DNA of 21,071 nucleotides from CAZJNX01 sp964547415 (GTDB lineage Bacteria; Pseudomonadota; Alphaproteobacteria; Rhizobiales; Amorphaceae): the NCBI GenBank assembly GCA_964547415.1, contig CAZJNX010000069.1:1-21071 (forward strand), given 5' to 3'. Positions 7,215-13,555 of the stretch are shown one piece after another. Positions within the stretch are counted from its first letter, which is position 1. Each line of letters begins with the position of its first letter. The position numbers and the translations under genes were made by a program. The notes below the pieces were generated by a model. The model saw only the letters and a list, made by a program, of their open reading frames with translations. It did no database searches and was not told the origin of the DNA.

Positions 7215-7229
7215 GTGACGCAGATCACA
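7214..7229. promoter_or_regulatory. Perfect CRP-type binding palindrome (TGTGA-N6-TCACA)
   Basis: TGTGACGCAGATCACA has both conserved pentamers intact with the canonical 6-base spacer. On the minus strand the left half reads TGTGATCT, the full enterobacterial CRP half-site. Its centre is about 92 bases upstream of the ATG of the 559-residue protein, room enough for CRP-activated promoter layouts. The only gene start it can serve is that minus-strand gene, since nothing starts on the plus strand nearby. A CRP/FNR-family protein as the binder is inference. Confidence 0.6.
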
Positions 7230-7421
7230 CGTTGCCGGCCCGACGCAAAAAGGTCGCACCCCGGGAGCGCAATGAGCGTATGGTGTTCGATGAATGGAGG
7301 AATTTCGCTTCGAGCGTGAAGCGGCGGCGCGCGGCCGCCTTACGACGCGACCGTCGGCAGCGGTGGGACCGGCCGGCCCAAGCCGTGTCTTCCCCGCGCG
7401 CCGTGGGCGGTGCGGATGACG

Positions 7422-7451
7422 CCCGCTGGCGGCGGAGGCGCCGCCAGCGGG
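7422..7451 (-). terminator. Strong GC hairpin at end of the glycine cleavage operon
   Basis: A perfect 12-bp inverted repeat, CCCGCTGGCGGC (7422-7433) with GCCGCCAGCGGG (7440-7451), has a 6-base loop. It starts 14 nt beyond the gcvPB stop codon in the direction of transcription. No T-run follows, so it may act with Rho or as a 3' stabilising structure rather than as a classical intrinsic terminator. Confidence 0.6.
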
Positions 7452-7465
7452 ACGCGCCCCCTGCG

Positions 7466-9043
7466 TCAGCCGCTCGCCTGCGGCTCCACCTCGCGGGGGG
7501 CGGGGGGCGTCCAGCGCAGTACGGGCTTGCGCGCGGCGCGGGTCTCGTCGAGGCGGGCGCGGGGGGCGTACGAGGGAGCCGAGGAGAAGCGCTCCGTCTC
7601 GCCACGGGCGGCGGCCATGGCAAGGTCCCGCAAGGTCGCCACGAACAGGTCGAGGCTCGCCCGCGACTCCGATTCGGTCGGCTCGATCAGCATGGCGCCG
7701 TGGACGACGAGCGGGAAGTACATGGTCATCGGGTGGTAGCCCTCGTCGATCATCGCCTTGGCGAAGTCGAGGGTGGACACCCCGGTGTCCTTCAGGAAGC
7801 GGTCGTCGAACAGCACCTCGTGCATGGCGTGCCGCTCCGGGAAGGCGACCGACATGACGTCGGCGAGCTTCGCCTTCACGTAGTTGGCCGCGAGCACCGC
7901 GTCCTCCGAGGCCTGCTTGAGACCGTCGCCGCCATGGGCGAGCATGTAGGACAGCGCCCGCACGTACATGCCCATCTGCCCGTGGAAGGCGGTGAGGCGG
8001 CCGAACGGCCGCTCGCCCTCGGCGAGCGCGGCCTCCGTCTCCACGAGGGTGAGCCCGTCGCCGTCCCGCCGCAGGAAGGGGAGGGGGGCGAAGGGGGCGA
8101 GCGCCTTCGACAGGACCACGGGGCCAGAGCCCGGCCCGCCGCCGCCGTGGGGCGTGGAGAAGGTCTTGTGGAGGTTGATGTGCATGGCGTCGACGCCGAG
8201 GTCCCCCGGCCGCGCCTTGCCGACGATGGCGTTGAAGTTGGCCCCGTCGCCGTAGAAGTAGGCGCCCGCGGCGTGCACGGCCTCGGCGATCTCCACGATC
8301 TCCGGCTCGAACAGCCCGCAGGTGTTGGGGTTCGTCAGCATGATCGCCGCGACCCGCTCGTCCAGCTTCTCCTTCACCGCCTCGACGGAGACGGTGCCGT
8401 CCTCGCGCGCCTCGATCGAGACCACCTTGTAGCCGAGCGCCGTCGCCGTCGCCGGGTTGGTGCCGTGGGCGCTCTCCGGCACGAGCACCACGTCCCGGTG
8501 GCCCTCGCCCTTCGCCGCGAGGGCGGCGCGGATCGCCATCATCCCGCACAGTTCGCCGTGGGCGCCGGCCTTGGGCGAGAGCGCCACGGCCTCCATGCCG
8601 GTGGTGGCGAGGAGCCAGTCGGAGAGCTCCTCCATCAGCCTCAAGGCGCCCGGCACGGTGGAGACGGGCTGGAGCGGGTGGACGTCGGCGAATCCCGGCA
8701 GCCGCGCCATCTTCTCGTTGATCCGCGGGTTGTGCTTCATGGTGCACGAGCCGAGCGGGTAGAGGCCGAGGTCGATCGCGTGGTTCATGCGCGACAGGCG
8801 CACGTAGTGGCGCATGGTCTCCGGCTCGGTGAGGCCGGGCATCTCCATCGGCGCCGTGCGGGCGTGGCCGCCGAGCCGGTCCTCGAAGGCTTCGGGCTCC
8901 TCCATGTCGACGCCGGTGATCTCGGCGCGGCCGATCTCGAAGACCAGCGGCTCCTCGATCATCAGGCCGCGGTTGCCGGTAAAGGTGCCGACGCGCTCGG
9001 GCGCCTCGCCGGCCGGGTCGAGGGGCTTGTGGGGGGCGTTCAT
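7466..9043 (-). CDS. gcvPB: Glycine dehydrogenase (decarboxylating) subunit 2, P-protein beta
   Basis: The 525-residue C-terminal half of a split P-protein. With GcvPA it decarboxylates glycine using pyridoxal phosphate and passes the aminomethyl group to the lipoyl arm of GcvH. The PLP-binding lysine is Lys293 in HINLHKTFSTPHGGGGPG. Other family signatures are LGLYPLGSCTMKHNPR (92-107), SPKAGAHGE, PESAHGTNPATA and NPNTCGLFE. The ATG overlaps the gcvPA stop as ATGA, and a near-perfect GGAGGTGA lies just upstream. The C-terminus past residue 480 is longer and Arg/Pro-rich. It is the last gene of the gcv operon. Confidence 0.96.
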   Translation of the reverse strand: MNAPHKPLDPAGEAPERVGTFTGNRGLMIEEPLVFEIGRAEITGVDMEEPEAFEDRLGGHARTAPMEMPGLTEPETMRHYVRLSRMNHAIDLGLYPLGSCTMKHNPRINEKMARLPGFADVHPLQPVSTVPGALRLMEELSDWLLATTGMEAVALSPKAGAHGELCGMMAIRAALAAKGEGHRDVVLVPESAHGTNPATATALGYKVVSIEAREDGTVSVEAVKEKLDERVAAIMLTNPNTCGLFEPEIVEIAEAVHAAGAYFYGDGANFNAIVGKARPGDLGVDAMHINLHKTFSTPHGGGGPGSGPVVLSKALAPFAPLPFLRRDGDGLTLVETEAALAEGERPFGRLTAFHGQMGMYVRALSYMLAHGGDGLKQASEDAVLAANYVKAKLADVMSVAFPERHAMHEVLFDDRFLKDTGVSTLDFAKAMIDEGYHPMTMYFPLVVHGAMLIEPTESESRASLDLFVATLRDLAMAAARGETERFSSAPSYAPRARLDETRAARKPVLRWTPPAPREVEPQASG

Positions 9044-10389
9044 CGGGTCACCTCCTGAAGGGCGTTCGCGAAGTCGGCGATGTCGTCCTCGCTGGTCGCC
9101 TCGGTGGCGGCGACGACGAGGAGGTCGGAAAGCGCCGGCACGCCCGGCTCAAGGCGGGAGACGGGCAGGCCCGCCACGATCCCCCGTTCGGCGAGGCGCT
9201 CCACGACGGCCGCCGCGTCCTTGCCGGCGAGGCGCACCGTGAACTCGTTGAAGAAGACGTCGTTGACGACCTCGACGCCCGGCACCCGCGCGAGGGCGTC
9301 GGCGAGCTTCACCGCCCGGGCGTGGTTGAGGCGGGCGAGGCGGGAAAGGCCCGTCTCGCCGAGGAGCGTCGCGTGGATCGAGAAGGCGAGGGCGCACAGC
9401 CCCGCGCTCGTGCAGATGTTCGAGGTCGCCTTCTCGCGGCGGATGTGCTGCTCGCGGGTGGACAGCGTGAGCACGAAGCCGCGGCGGCCGTCCGCGTCCA
9501 CCGTCTCGCCGGCGAGGCGGCCGGGCATCTGGCGGATGAACTTCTGGCGCGTGGCGAACAGGCCCACGTACGGCCCGCCGAACATGAGGGCGTTGCCGAG
9601 GGACTGGCCCTCGCCCGCCACGATGTCGGCCCCTTGCGCGCCCGGCGGCTCGATGGCGCCGAAGGCGACCACCTCCGTGAAGACGGCGACGAGGAGGGCG
9701 CCCGCCGCGTGGGCCTTCTCGGCGATCGGGCGCAGGTCGATCAGCTGCCCGTAGAAGGACGGCGTCTGGACGACGACGCAGGCGACGCCCTCGTCGATCT
9801 CGCCGAGGAGCGATTCGGTGGCCGCCACGTCCGCCGCCCACGCCTCGACGGCGATGCCGGAGGGCTCGGCGTGGGTGCGGATCACCTCCCGATACTGGGG
9901 GTGGATGCCGCCCGACAGGATCACGCGCTTCCGCTTCGTCACGCGGGCGGCCATCAGCACGGCCTCGGCGGCGGCGGTGGAGCCGTCGTAGAGGGAGGCG
10001 TTCGCCACCTCCATCCCGGTGATGGCGGCGACCTGGGTCTGGAACTCGTAGAGGGTCTGGAGCGTGCCCTGGCTCACCTCGGGCTGGTAGGGCGTGTAGG
10101 AGGTGAGGAATTCCGAGCGCTGGATCAGGTGGTCGACGGTCGCCGGCACGTGGTGCTTGTAGGCGCCCGCGCCCAGGAAGAACGGCCCGTCGGCGGCCGC
10201 CCGGTTCATGCGGGACAGGCGGGACAGGTGCCGCTCCACCGCCGCCTCGCCCTTGTGGGGCGGCAGCGGCAGGGACTCCCGGTAGAGCTTGTCGTTCGGG
10301 ACGTCCCGGAACAGGTCGTCGATGGTCTCGACGCCGATGGCGGCGAGCATGTCGCGCCGGTCGTCGTCGGTCAGCGGATGGTAGCGCAT
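9040..10389 (-). CDS. gcvPA: Glycine dehydrogenase (decarboxylating) subunit 1, P-protein alpha
   Basis: The 449-residue N-terminal half of a split glycine cleavage P-protein, matching the normal length of GcvPA. It begins MRYHPLTDDDRRDMLAAIGV and has the family stretches HHVPATVDHLIQRSEFLTSYTPYQPE, then GTLQTLYEFQTQVAAITGME and YDGSTAAAEAVLMA. The frame is open upstream to 10680, but the ATG at 10389 has GGAGGAGA directly before it and gives the standard N-terminus. It overlaps the 3' end of the OsmC-family gene by 19 nt and gcvPB by 4 nt, so the three genes are translationally linked. Many alphaproteobacteria instead carry one fused gcvP of about 950 residues. Confidence 0.95.
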   Translation of the reverse strand: MRYHPLTDDDRRDMLAAIGVETIDDLFRDVPNDKLYRESLPLPPHKGEAAVERHLSRLSRMNRAAADGPFFLGAGAYKHHVPATVDHLIQRSEFLTSYTPYQPEVSQGTLQTLYEFQTQVAAITGMEVANASLYDGSTAAAEAVLMAARVTKRKRVILSGGIHPQYREVIRTHAEPSGIAVEAWAADVAATESLLGEIDEGVACVVVQTPSFYGQLIDLRPIAEKAHAAGALLVAVFTEVVAFGAIEPPGAQGADIVAGEGQSLGNALMFGGPYVGLFATRQKFIRQMPGRLAGETVDADGRRGFVLTLSTREQHIRREKATSNICTSAGLCALAFSIHATLLGETGLSRLARLNHARAVKLADALARVPGVEVVNDVFFNEFTVRLAGKDAAAVVERLAERGIVAGLPVSRLEPGVPALSDLLVVAATEATSEDDIADFANALQEVTR

Positions 10390-10892
10390 GGGTCTCCTCC
10401 GTTCCCTCGGGCGGACGCGGTCGCGGCGACGGCGGGCTCGGCCTCCACCACGATCTCGGACGTCACGGAATTGGCGATGAAGCAGGCCCCGTGGGCCCGC
10501 TCGTGAAGGTCGGCAAGGCGCGCGTCGTCCGGCACCTCGCCGCGAAAGGCGATCGTCGGGCGCAGCGTCACCTTCGTGACGGCGAAGCGCCCGCGCGCCG
10601 TGCGGCTCATCTCGCCGAACGCGGCGTCCTCGTAGGCGGCGACGACGAGCCCGTCCCGGCGCGCAAGCTCCAGGAACCACAGCATGTGGCAGGACGACAG
10701 GGCGGCGACGAACGCCTCCTCCGGGTCCACCGCCGCCGCGACGGCGTGGTGCGGCACCACCGTGGGCGAGGCCGACGCCGGCACCGTGACGCCCCCGTCG
10801 AAGCGCCAGAGGTGGCCGCGGGAGTAGGCGCCCCCGGCGAAGTCGCCGTCCGCCTCCCAGGCGACGGCCGCGTGGTAGCGATGGCCCTTCAC
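10371..10892 (-). CDS. OsmC family protein inside the gcv operon
   Basis: A 173-residue OsmC/Ohr-like protein. Family members are dimeric thiol peroxidases that reduce organic hydroperoxides with two cysteines, though some have other roles. Cys68 in AALSSCHMLWFLELA and Cys137 in AHGACFIANSV are placed as in the OsmC active site, and DPEEAFVAALSSC is the usual lead-in. The N-terminus KGHRYHAAVAWE is typical of the subfamily. The only sensible start is a GTG at 10892, with a GAGGCG sequence upstream that overlaps the gcvH stop codon. It lies 8 nt after gcvH and overlaps gcvPA by 19 nt, so it is fully embedded in the glycine cleavage transcript. It has no known part in glycine cleavage; lipoyl-thiol or peroxide protection is only an idea. 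Confidence 0.88.
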   Translation of the reverse strand: MKGHRYHAAVAWEADGDFAGGAYSRGHLWRFDGGVTVPASASPTVVPHHAVAAAVDPEEAFVAALSSCHMLWFLELARRDGLVVAAYEDAAFGEMSRTARGRFAVTKVTLRPTIAFRGEVPDDARLADLHERAHGACFIANSVTSEIVVEAEPAVAATASARGNGGDPCATIR

Positions 10893-10900
10893 CGGGCGCC

Positions 10901-11275
10901 TCAGTCGACCGTCTTCAGAAAGTCCTCGTAGGCGGCCTTGTCCATGAGGCCCTCGAGCTCGGCCGGATCCTTCAGCTTCATGCGGACCATCCAGCCGCCC
11001 GCCTCGGGCTCGGCGTTCACCGTCTCGGGGGCGTCGGAAAGGGCGGTGTTCGCCTCCGTCACCTCGCCGGAGACGGGGGCGTAGACGTCGCTCGCCGCCT
11101 TCACGCTCTCCACGACGCCGAAGGCCGCGCCCTTGTCGAAAGCCGCGCCCACCTCGGGAAGCTCCACGTAGACGACGTCGCCGAGCTGCTCCTGGGCGTA
11201 GCTGGTGATGCCGATGGTGGCGACGTCGCCGTCCGCCTCGATCCACTCGTGGTCCTTGGTGAAGAGCTTTGGCAT
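10901..11275 (-). CDS. gcvH: Glycine cleavage system H protein
   Basis: A 124-residue lipoyl-carrier protein, normal length for GcvH. It shuttles the aminomethyl group from the P-protein to GcvT and the dihydrolipoyl arm to the L-protein. Landmarks are FTKDHEWIEADGDVATIGIT near the N-terminus, GDVVYVELPEVG, and the lipoylation site VVESVKAASD with Lys59 as the modified residue, then YAPVSGEV and NAEPEAGGWMVRMKL. GAGGAGG precedes the ATG. It starts 24 nt after the gcvT stop in the same operon. Confidence 0.97.
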   Translation of the reverse strand: MPKLFTKDHEWIEADGDVATIGITSYAQEQLGDVVYVELPEVGAAFDKGAAFGVVESVKAASDVYAPVSGEVTEANTALSDAPETVNAEPEAGGWMVRMKLKDPAELEGLMDKAAYEDFLKTVD

Positions 11276-11299
11276 CTGAAGGGTCCTCCTCGGCCGGCG

Positions 11300-12454
11300 T
11301 CAGCGACGGGTGCGGTGGGGTACGAAAGGAAGCTTCACGACCTCGGCGGGCAGGGGCTTGCCGCGGACGAGGAGGTGGAGGCGGGTGCCGGGCTCGGCGT
11401 GGCTCGCGGCCACGTAGCCCATGGCGACGGGCGCGCCGACGGTCGGCCCGAAGCCGCCGGAGGTCACGGTGCCGACCGGCTGGTCGCCTTCGGAGCGGAT
11501 CTGCGTGCCCGCCCGCGCGGGCGCCCGGCCCTCGGGCCGGATGCCGACGCGCTTGCGGGCCGGCCCGCCCGCGAGTTCGTCGTGGATCCGCGCCGCGCCC
11601 GGAAAGCCGCCCTCGGCGCGGCGGCGCTTCGGGATCGACCAGGCGATCGCCGCCTCCACCGGGCTCGTCGTCTCGTCGAGGTCCGCGCCGTAAAGGCACA
11701 GCCCCGCCTCGAGGCGCAGCGAATCGCGCGCGCCGAGGCCGACGGGCTTCACCCGCTGGTCCTCGAGGAGGCGCCGCCACACGCCCTCCGCCGCCGTCGC
11801 GGGCACGGAGATCTCGAACCCGTCCTCCCCCGTGTAGCCGGAGCGGGCGATGGTGGCCGGAACGCCGGCAAGGTCCGTCTCGACCGCCGCCATGAAGACG
11901 AGATCCGCGACCGCCGGGGCATGGGCGGCGAGGACCGCCTCCGCCTCCGGGCCCTGGAGGGCGACGAGCGCCCGGTCCTCGAGGGGGGTGAGGCCCACGT
12001 CCGGAGGCAGGCCGGCGGCGAGGAGGGCAAGGTCCGTCTCCTTGCGGGAGGCGTTGATGACGAGCATCAGGCGGCCCGGCCCGCCCTCGGCGCCGAGGCG
12101 GGTGACGATGAGGTCGTCCACGATGCCGCCGGCGTCGTTGGTGAAGACGGTGTAGCGGGAGCGGCCGGGGGCGAGGCCGACGACGTCGGCGGGCACCAGT
12201 CGCTCGAGGGCGCGGGCGACCGTGTCGTGGTCGGCGGCCTCGAGGAGGGCCTGGCCCATGTGGGAGATGTCGAACAGGCCCGCGTGGGCGCGGGTGTGGA
12301 CGTGCTCCGAAAGGACGCCCTCGTACTGGACCGGCATCAGGTAGCCGGCGAACGGCACCATCCGGGCGCCGGCGGCGCGGTGGAGCGTGGCGAGGGGGGT
12401 CTCGTTCAGGCCGGCGTCGCCGCCGCTGCCTCCAGGTGCCGTGTCATCGGCCAT
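11300..12454 (-). CDS. gcvT: Glycine cleavage system T protein (aminomethyltransferase)
   Basis: A 384-residue aminomethyltransferase. It releases ammonia from the aminomethyl-lipoyl arm of GcvH and transfers the one-carbon unit to tetrahydrofolate, forming methylene-THF. Seen are MVPFAGYLMPVQYEG, GLFDISHMGQ, FTNDAGGIVDDLIV with the conserved acidic pair, ARSGYTGEDGFEIS, and GLGARDSLRLEAGLCLYG near residue 245. An N-terminal extension of about 18 Gly/Ala-rich residues makes it slightly longer than typical. The ATG at 12454 has GGAGGA upstream. It is the first gene of the operon, and the 5' leader holds a tandem glycine riboswitch. Confidence 0.96.
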   Translation of the reverse strand: MADDTAPGGSGGDAGLNETPLATLHRAAGARMVPFAGYLMPVQYEGVLSEHVHTRAHAGLFDISHMGQALLEAADHDTVARALERLVPADVVGLAPGRSRYTVFTNDAGGIVDDLIVTRLGAEGGPGRLMLVINASRKETDLALLAAGLPPDVGLTPLEDRALVALQGPEAEAVLAAHAPAVADLVFMAAVETDLAGVPATIARSGYTGEDGFEISVPATAAEGVWRRLLEDQRVKPVGLGARDSLRLEAGLCLYGADLDETTSPVEAAIAWSIPKRRRAEGGFPGAARIHDELAGGPARKRVGIRPEGRAPARAGTQIRSEGDQPVGTVTSGGFGPTVGAPVAMGYVAASHAEPGTRLHLLVRGKPLPAEVVKLPFVPHRTRR

Positions 12455-12461
12455 CTCTCGC

Positions 12462-12507
12462 GGTCCTCCGTCGACGGTTTCTCTCCCCGCGCGGCGTGCC
12501 GCACGGG
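12462..12507 (-). promoter_or_regulatory. gcvT leader between riboswitch and start codon: GC hairpin and ribosome-binding site open to sequestration
   Basis: Downstream of aptamer 2 the leader forms a 9-10 bp GC hairpin (arms 12486-12495 and 12498-12507, one G-U pair) with no U-run after it, so a transcription terminator is unlikely. The ribosome-binding region reads GTCGACGGAGGACC (12475 down to 12462). Its GTCGACGG is exactly complementary to CCGTCGAC at 12529-12522, in the 3' strand of aptamer 2. The same bases would thus be free when aptamer 2 is folded with glycine, or paired to the ribosome-binding region when it is not. This is a structural inference from complementarity only. Confidence 0.45.
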
Positions 12508-12517
12508 TCGATCCCCC

Positions 12518-12725
12518 ATCTGTCGACGGACCTGAGAGATTTCTCGGCGCGCCCGTGCGGGCGGTGTCGCCGATTACCCCTTCGGTGGACCCGCCGTCGC
12601 CGGCAGGTCACTTTCCAGATCGCGGAAGCGCACGCGGTCCCTTTGCCTGAGAGATTCCGGGGGGGTTGCTCCTTCGGCGCCGCCACGGGCCCTTCCGGGC
12701 CGGGCGGTCTCTCCCGCGCACGCGC
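12518..12725 (-). ncRNA. Tandem glycine riboswitch (two aptamers)
   Basis: Two glycine aptamers lie in the gcvT leader on the minus strand. Aptamer 1 (12725-12628) starts with GGGAGAGACC, contains GCCGAAGGAGCAACC and ends ATCTCTCAGGCAAAGGGACC. Its P1 is a 9-bp stem with two wobbles, between 12725-12717 and 12636-12628. Aptamer 2 (12620-12518) has TGGAAAGTGACC, CACCGAAGGGGTAATCGGC and AATCTCTCAGGTCC, and closes with ATCTG/CAGAT. The CCGAAGG...CAA/TAA loop and the CTCTCAGG strand are hallmarks of this class. Glycine binding normally turns on glycine cleavage genes, which fits the downstream gcvT-H-PA-PB operon. Confidence 0.95.
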
Positions 12726-12743
12726 TCTCCACTATGACGCTCA

Positions 12744-12771
12744 ACGATAGGGCCCGGCGCCCACGGCGCAA
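12744..12771 (-). promoter_or_regulatory. Candidate sigma-70 promoter of the gcv operon
   Basis: On the minus strand TTGCGC (12771-12766) and TATCGT (12749-12744) are separated by 16 bases. Each matches four of six consensus positions. A start about seven bases after the -10 would begin the RNA roughly a dozen bases before riboswitch aptamer 1, which is the expected arrangement. Confidence 0.5.
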
Positions 12772-12881
12772 GGCCCAGCGCCGGACCGACCCCCGGGAAT
12801 TTGACCGGTGTGCCGCACGGCGCATCATGCCTTTCGAGTATGCACGGGTTCCCGCCGCGCGCAAGGCCGCTTCCCCGGGGC

Positions 12882-12896
12882 GCGACCGGCGGTCGC
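12882..12896 (-). terminator. Small hairpin just after the lipoprotein stop codon
   Basis: GCGACC (12882-12887) and GGTCGC (12891-12896) form a perfect 6-bp stem with a 3-base loop, starting three bases after the stop codon of the lipoprotein gene. There is no U-run, so termination is uncertain. Confidence 0.3.
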
Positions 12897-12898
12897 CG

Positions 12899-13501
12899 TC
12901 AGCGGCCGCCCTCGTCGAAGCCGACGAGGATTTCCGCCGAGGTCGGGTCCGACACGCGCACCCCCTCGTCGACGAAGGCGAAGTTGCGGGCGGGCTCGGC
13001 GGCGGTCAGCGTCACCTCCACCCGGTGGAGCCTCGAGTAGGTGACCTCGCCGCCCTCCCGCACGGCCACGCGCAGCGGCAGCCGCACCGTGCCCGCCGGC
13101 CCCTCGGGGCCCGACAGCGCGCGGCCGCGGATGCCGACGCGAACGGCGGTCGCCTCGCCGGCCGGGGTGCATTCGCGGGCGGTGTCGTCGATCCGCGCCT
13201 GGTAGACGAGGACGCCGGGCTCGAGGTCGTTGCCGCCGCGGGTGACGCGGATCGTCTCCGTGTCGGGCAGGAGCTGGACGCGCGGGCAGGGGGCGGGGGC
13301 GCGGAACTCGGCCGGGTCGAGCCCGGCGGCCGGCTGCGTCGTCCCCCTCAGGAACTGGCCGAGGGGCTCGTCCGCCGTCGTGCGCCCGCCGCCGCCGCAG
13401 GCCGCGAGCGCGAGCGCTGCGAGGGCGAGCCCCGCGAGCCCGGCCGCCGCCCCGCGCCGCGACCCCGCTGCCCGCCCCGATTTCCCGATCGTCCTTGACA
13501 C
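12899..13501 (-). CDS. Putative lipoprotein of unknown function
   Basis: A 200-residue protein with a typical lipoprotein signal: basic N-terminus (residues 6-17), hydrophobic core GLAGLALAALALAAC and lipobox LAAC with Cys35 as the predicted lipidation site. The following Gly-rich stretch and Ala/Leu content suggest outer-membrane anchoring facing the periplasm. The remaining ~165 residues look like a beta-rich domain (TIRVTRGGNDLEPGVLVYQA, VGIRGRALSGPEG, SRLHRVEVTLTAAEP, NFAFVDEGVRVSDP) with two further cysteines near residues 72 and 111 that could pair. I cannot name the family. The only plausible start is a GTG at 13501; a GAGGAG sequence sits 13 bases upstream. It is divergent from ispH, 54 bp apart, and converges on nothing; the gcv promoter lies downstream of it. 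Confidence 0.8.
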   Translation of the reverse strand: MSRTIGKSGRAAGSRRGAAAGLAGLALAALALAACGGGGRTTADEPLGQFLRGTTQPAAGLDPAEFRAPAPCPRVQLLPDTETIRVTRGGNDLEPGVLVYQARIDDTARECTPAGEATAVRVGIRGRALSGPEGPAGTVRLPLRVAVREGGEVTYSRLHRVEVTLTAAEPARNFAFVDEGVRVSDPTSAEILVGFDEGGR

Positions 13502-13523
13502 CTCGCCGACCCGCTCCTCTATT
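13495..13523 (+). promoter_or_regulatory. Candidate sigma-70 promoter of ispH
   Basis: A perfect TTGACA (13495-13500) is followed after 17 bases by TCTATT (13518-13523), matching four of six -10 positions. The predicted start near 13530 leaves a leader of about 25 bases before the ispH ATG, which has ACGGAG six bases upstream. The -35 box overlaps the first codons of the divergent lipoprotein gene. Confidence 0.6.
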
Positions 13524-13555
13524 CGGGAAGACCCCGCACGTGTGACGGAGCCGAC

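Larger units (their letters stand above)
7130..7465. other. 336-bp gene-free gap with promoter signals and gcv terminator
   Basis: This gap separates the repeat-protein gene from the end of the glycine cleavage operon, both on the minus strand. From the repeat-protein side it holds a GAGGG ribosome-binding site, an inverted repeat at 7196-7214, a CRP-type palindrome at 7214-7229, and the hairpin at 7422-7451 that closes the gcv operon. A small 6-bp GC inverted repeat lies at 7323-7339. I found no supported gene in it. Confidence 0.7.

Noticed and set aside
6246..8747. An 833-codon minus-strand frame through gcvPB and the repeat-protein gene
   Set aside because: It crosses the gcv terminator hairpin and the promoter gap and is out of frame with both real genes; its translation is Arg/Gly-rich without motifs.
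12387..12864. Small open frames across the gcv leader
   Set aside because: They overlap the glycine riboswitch and promoter on either strand and show no protein-family features.
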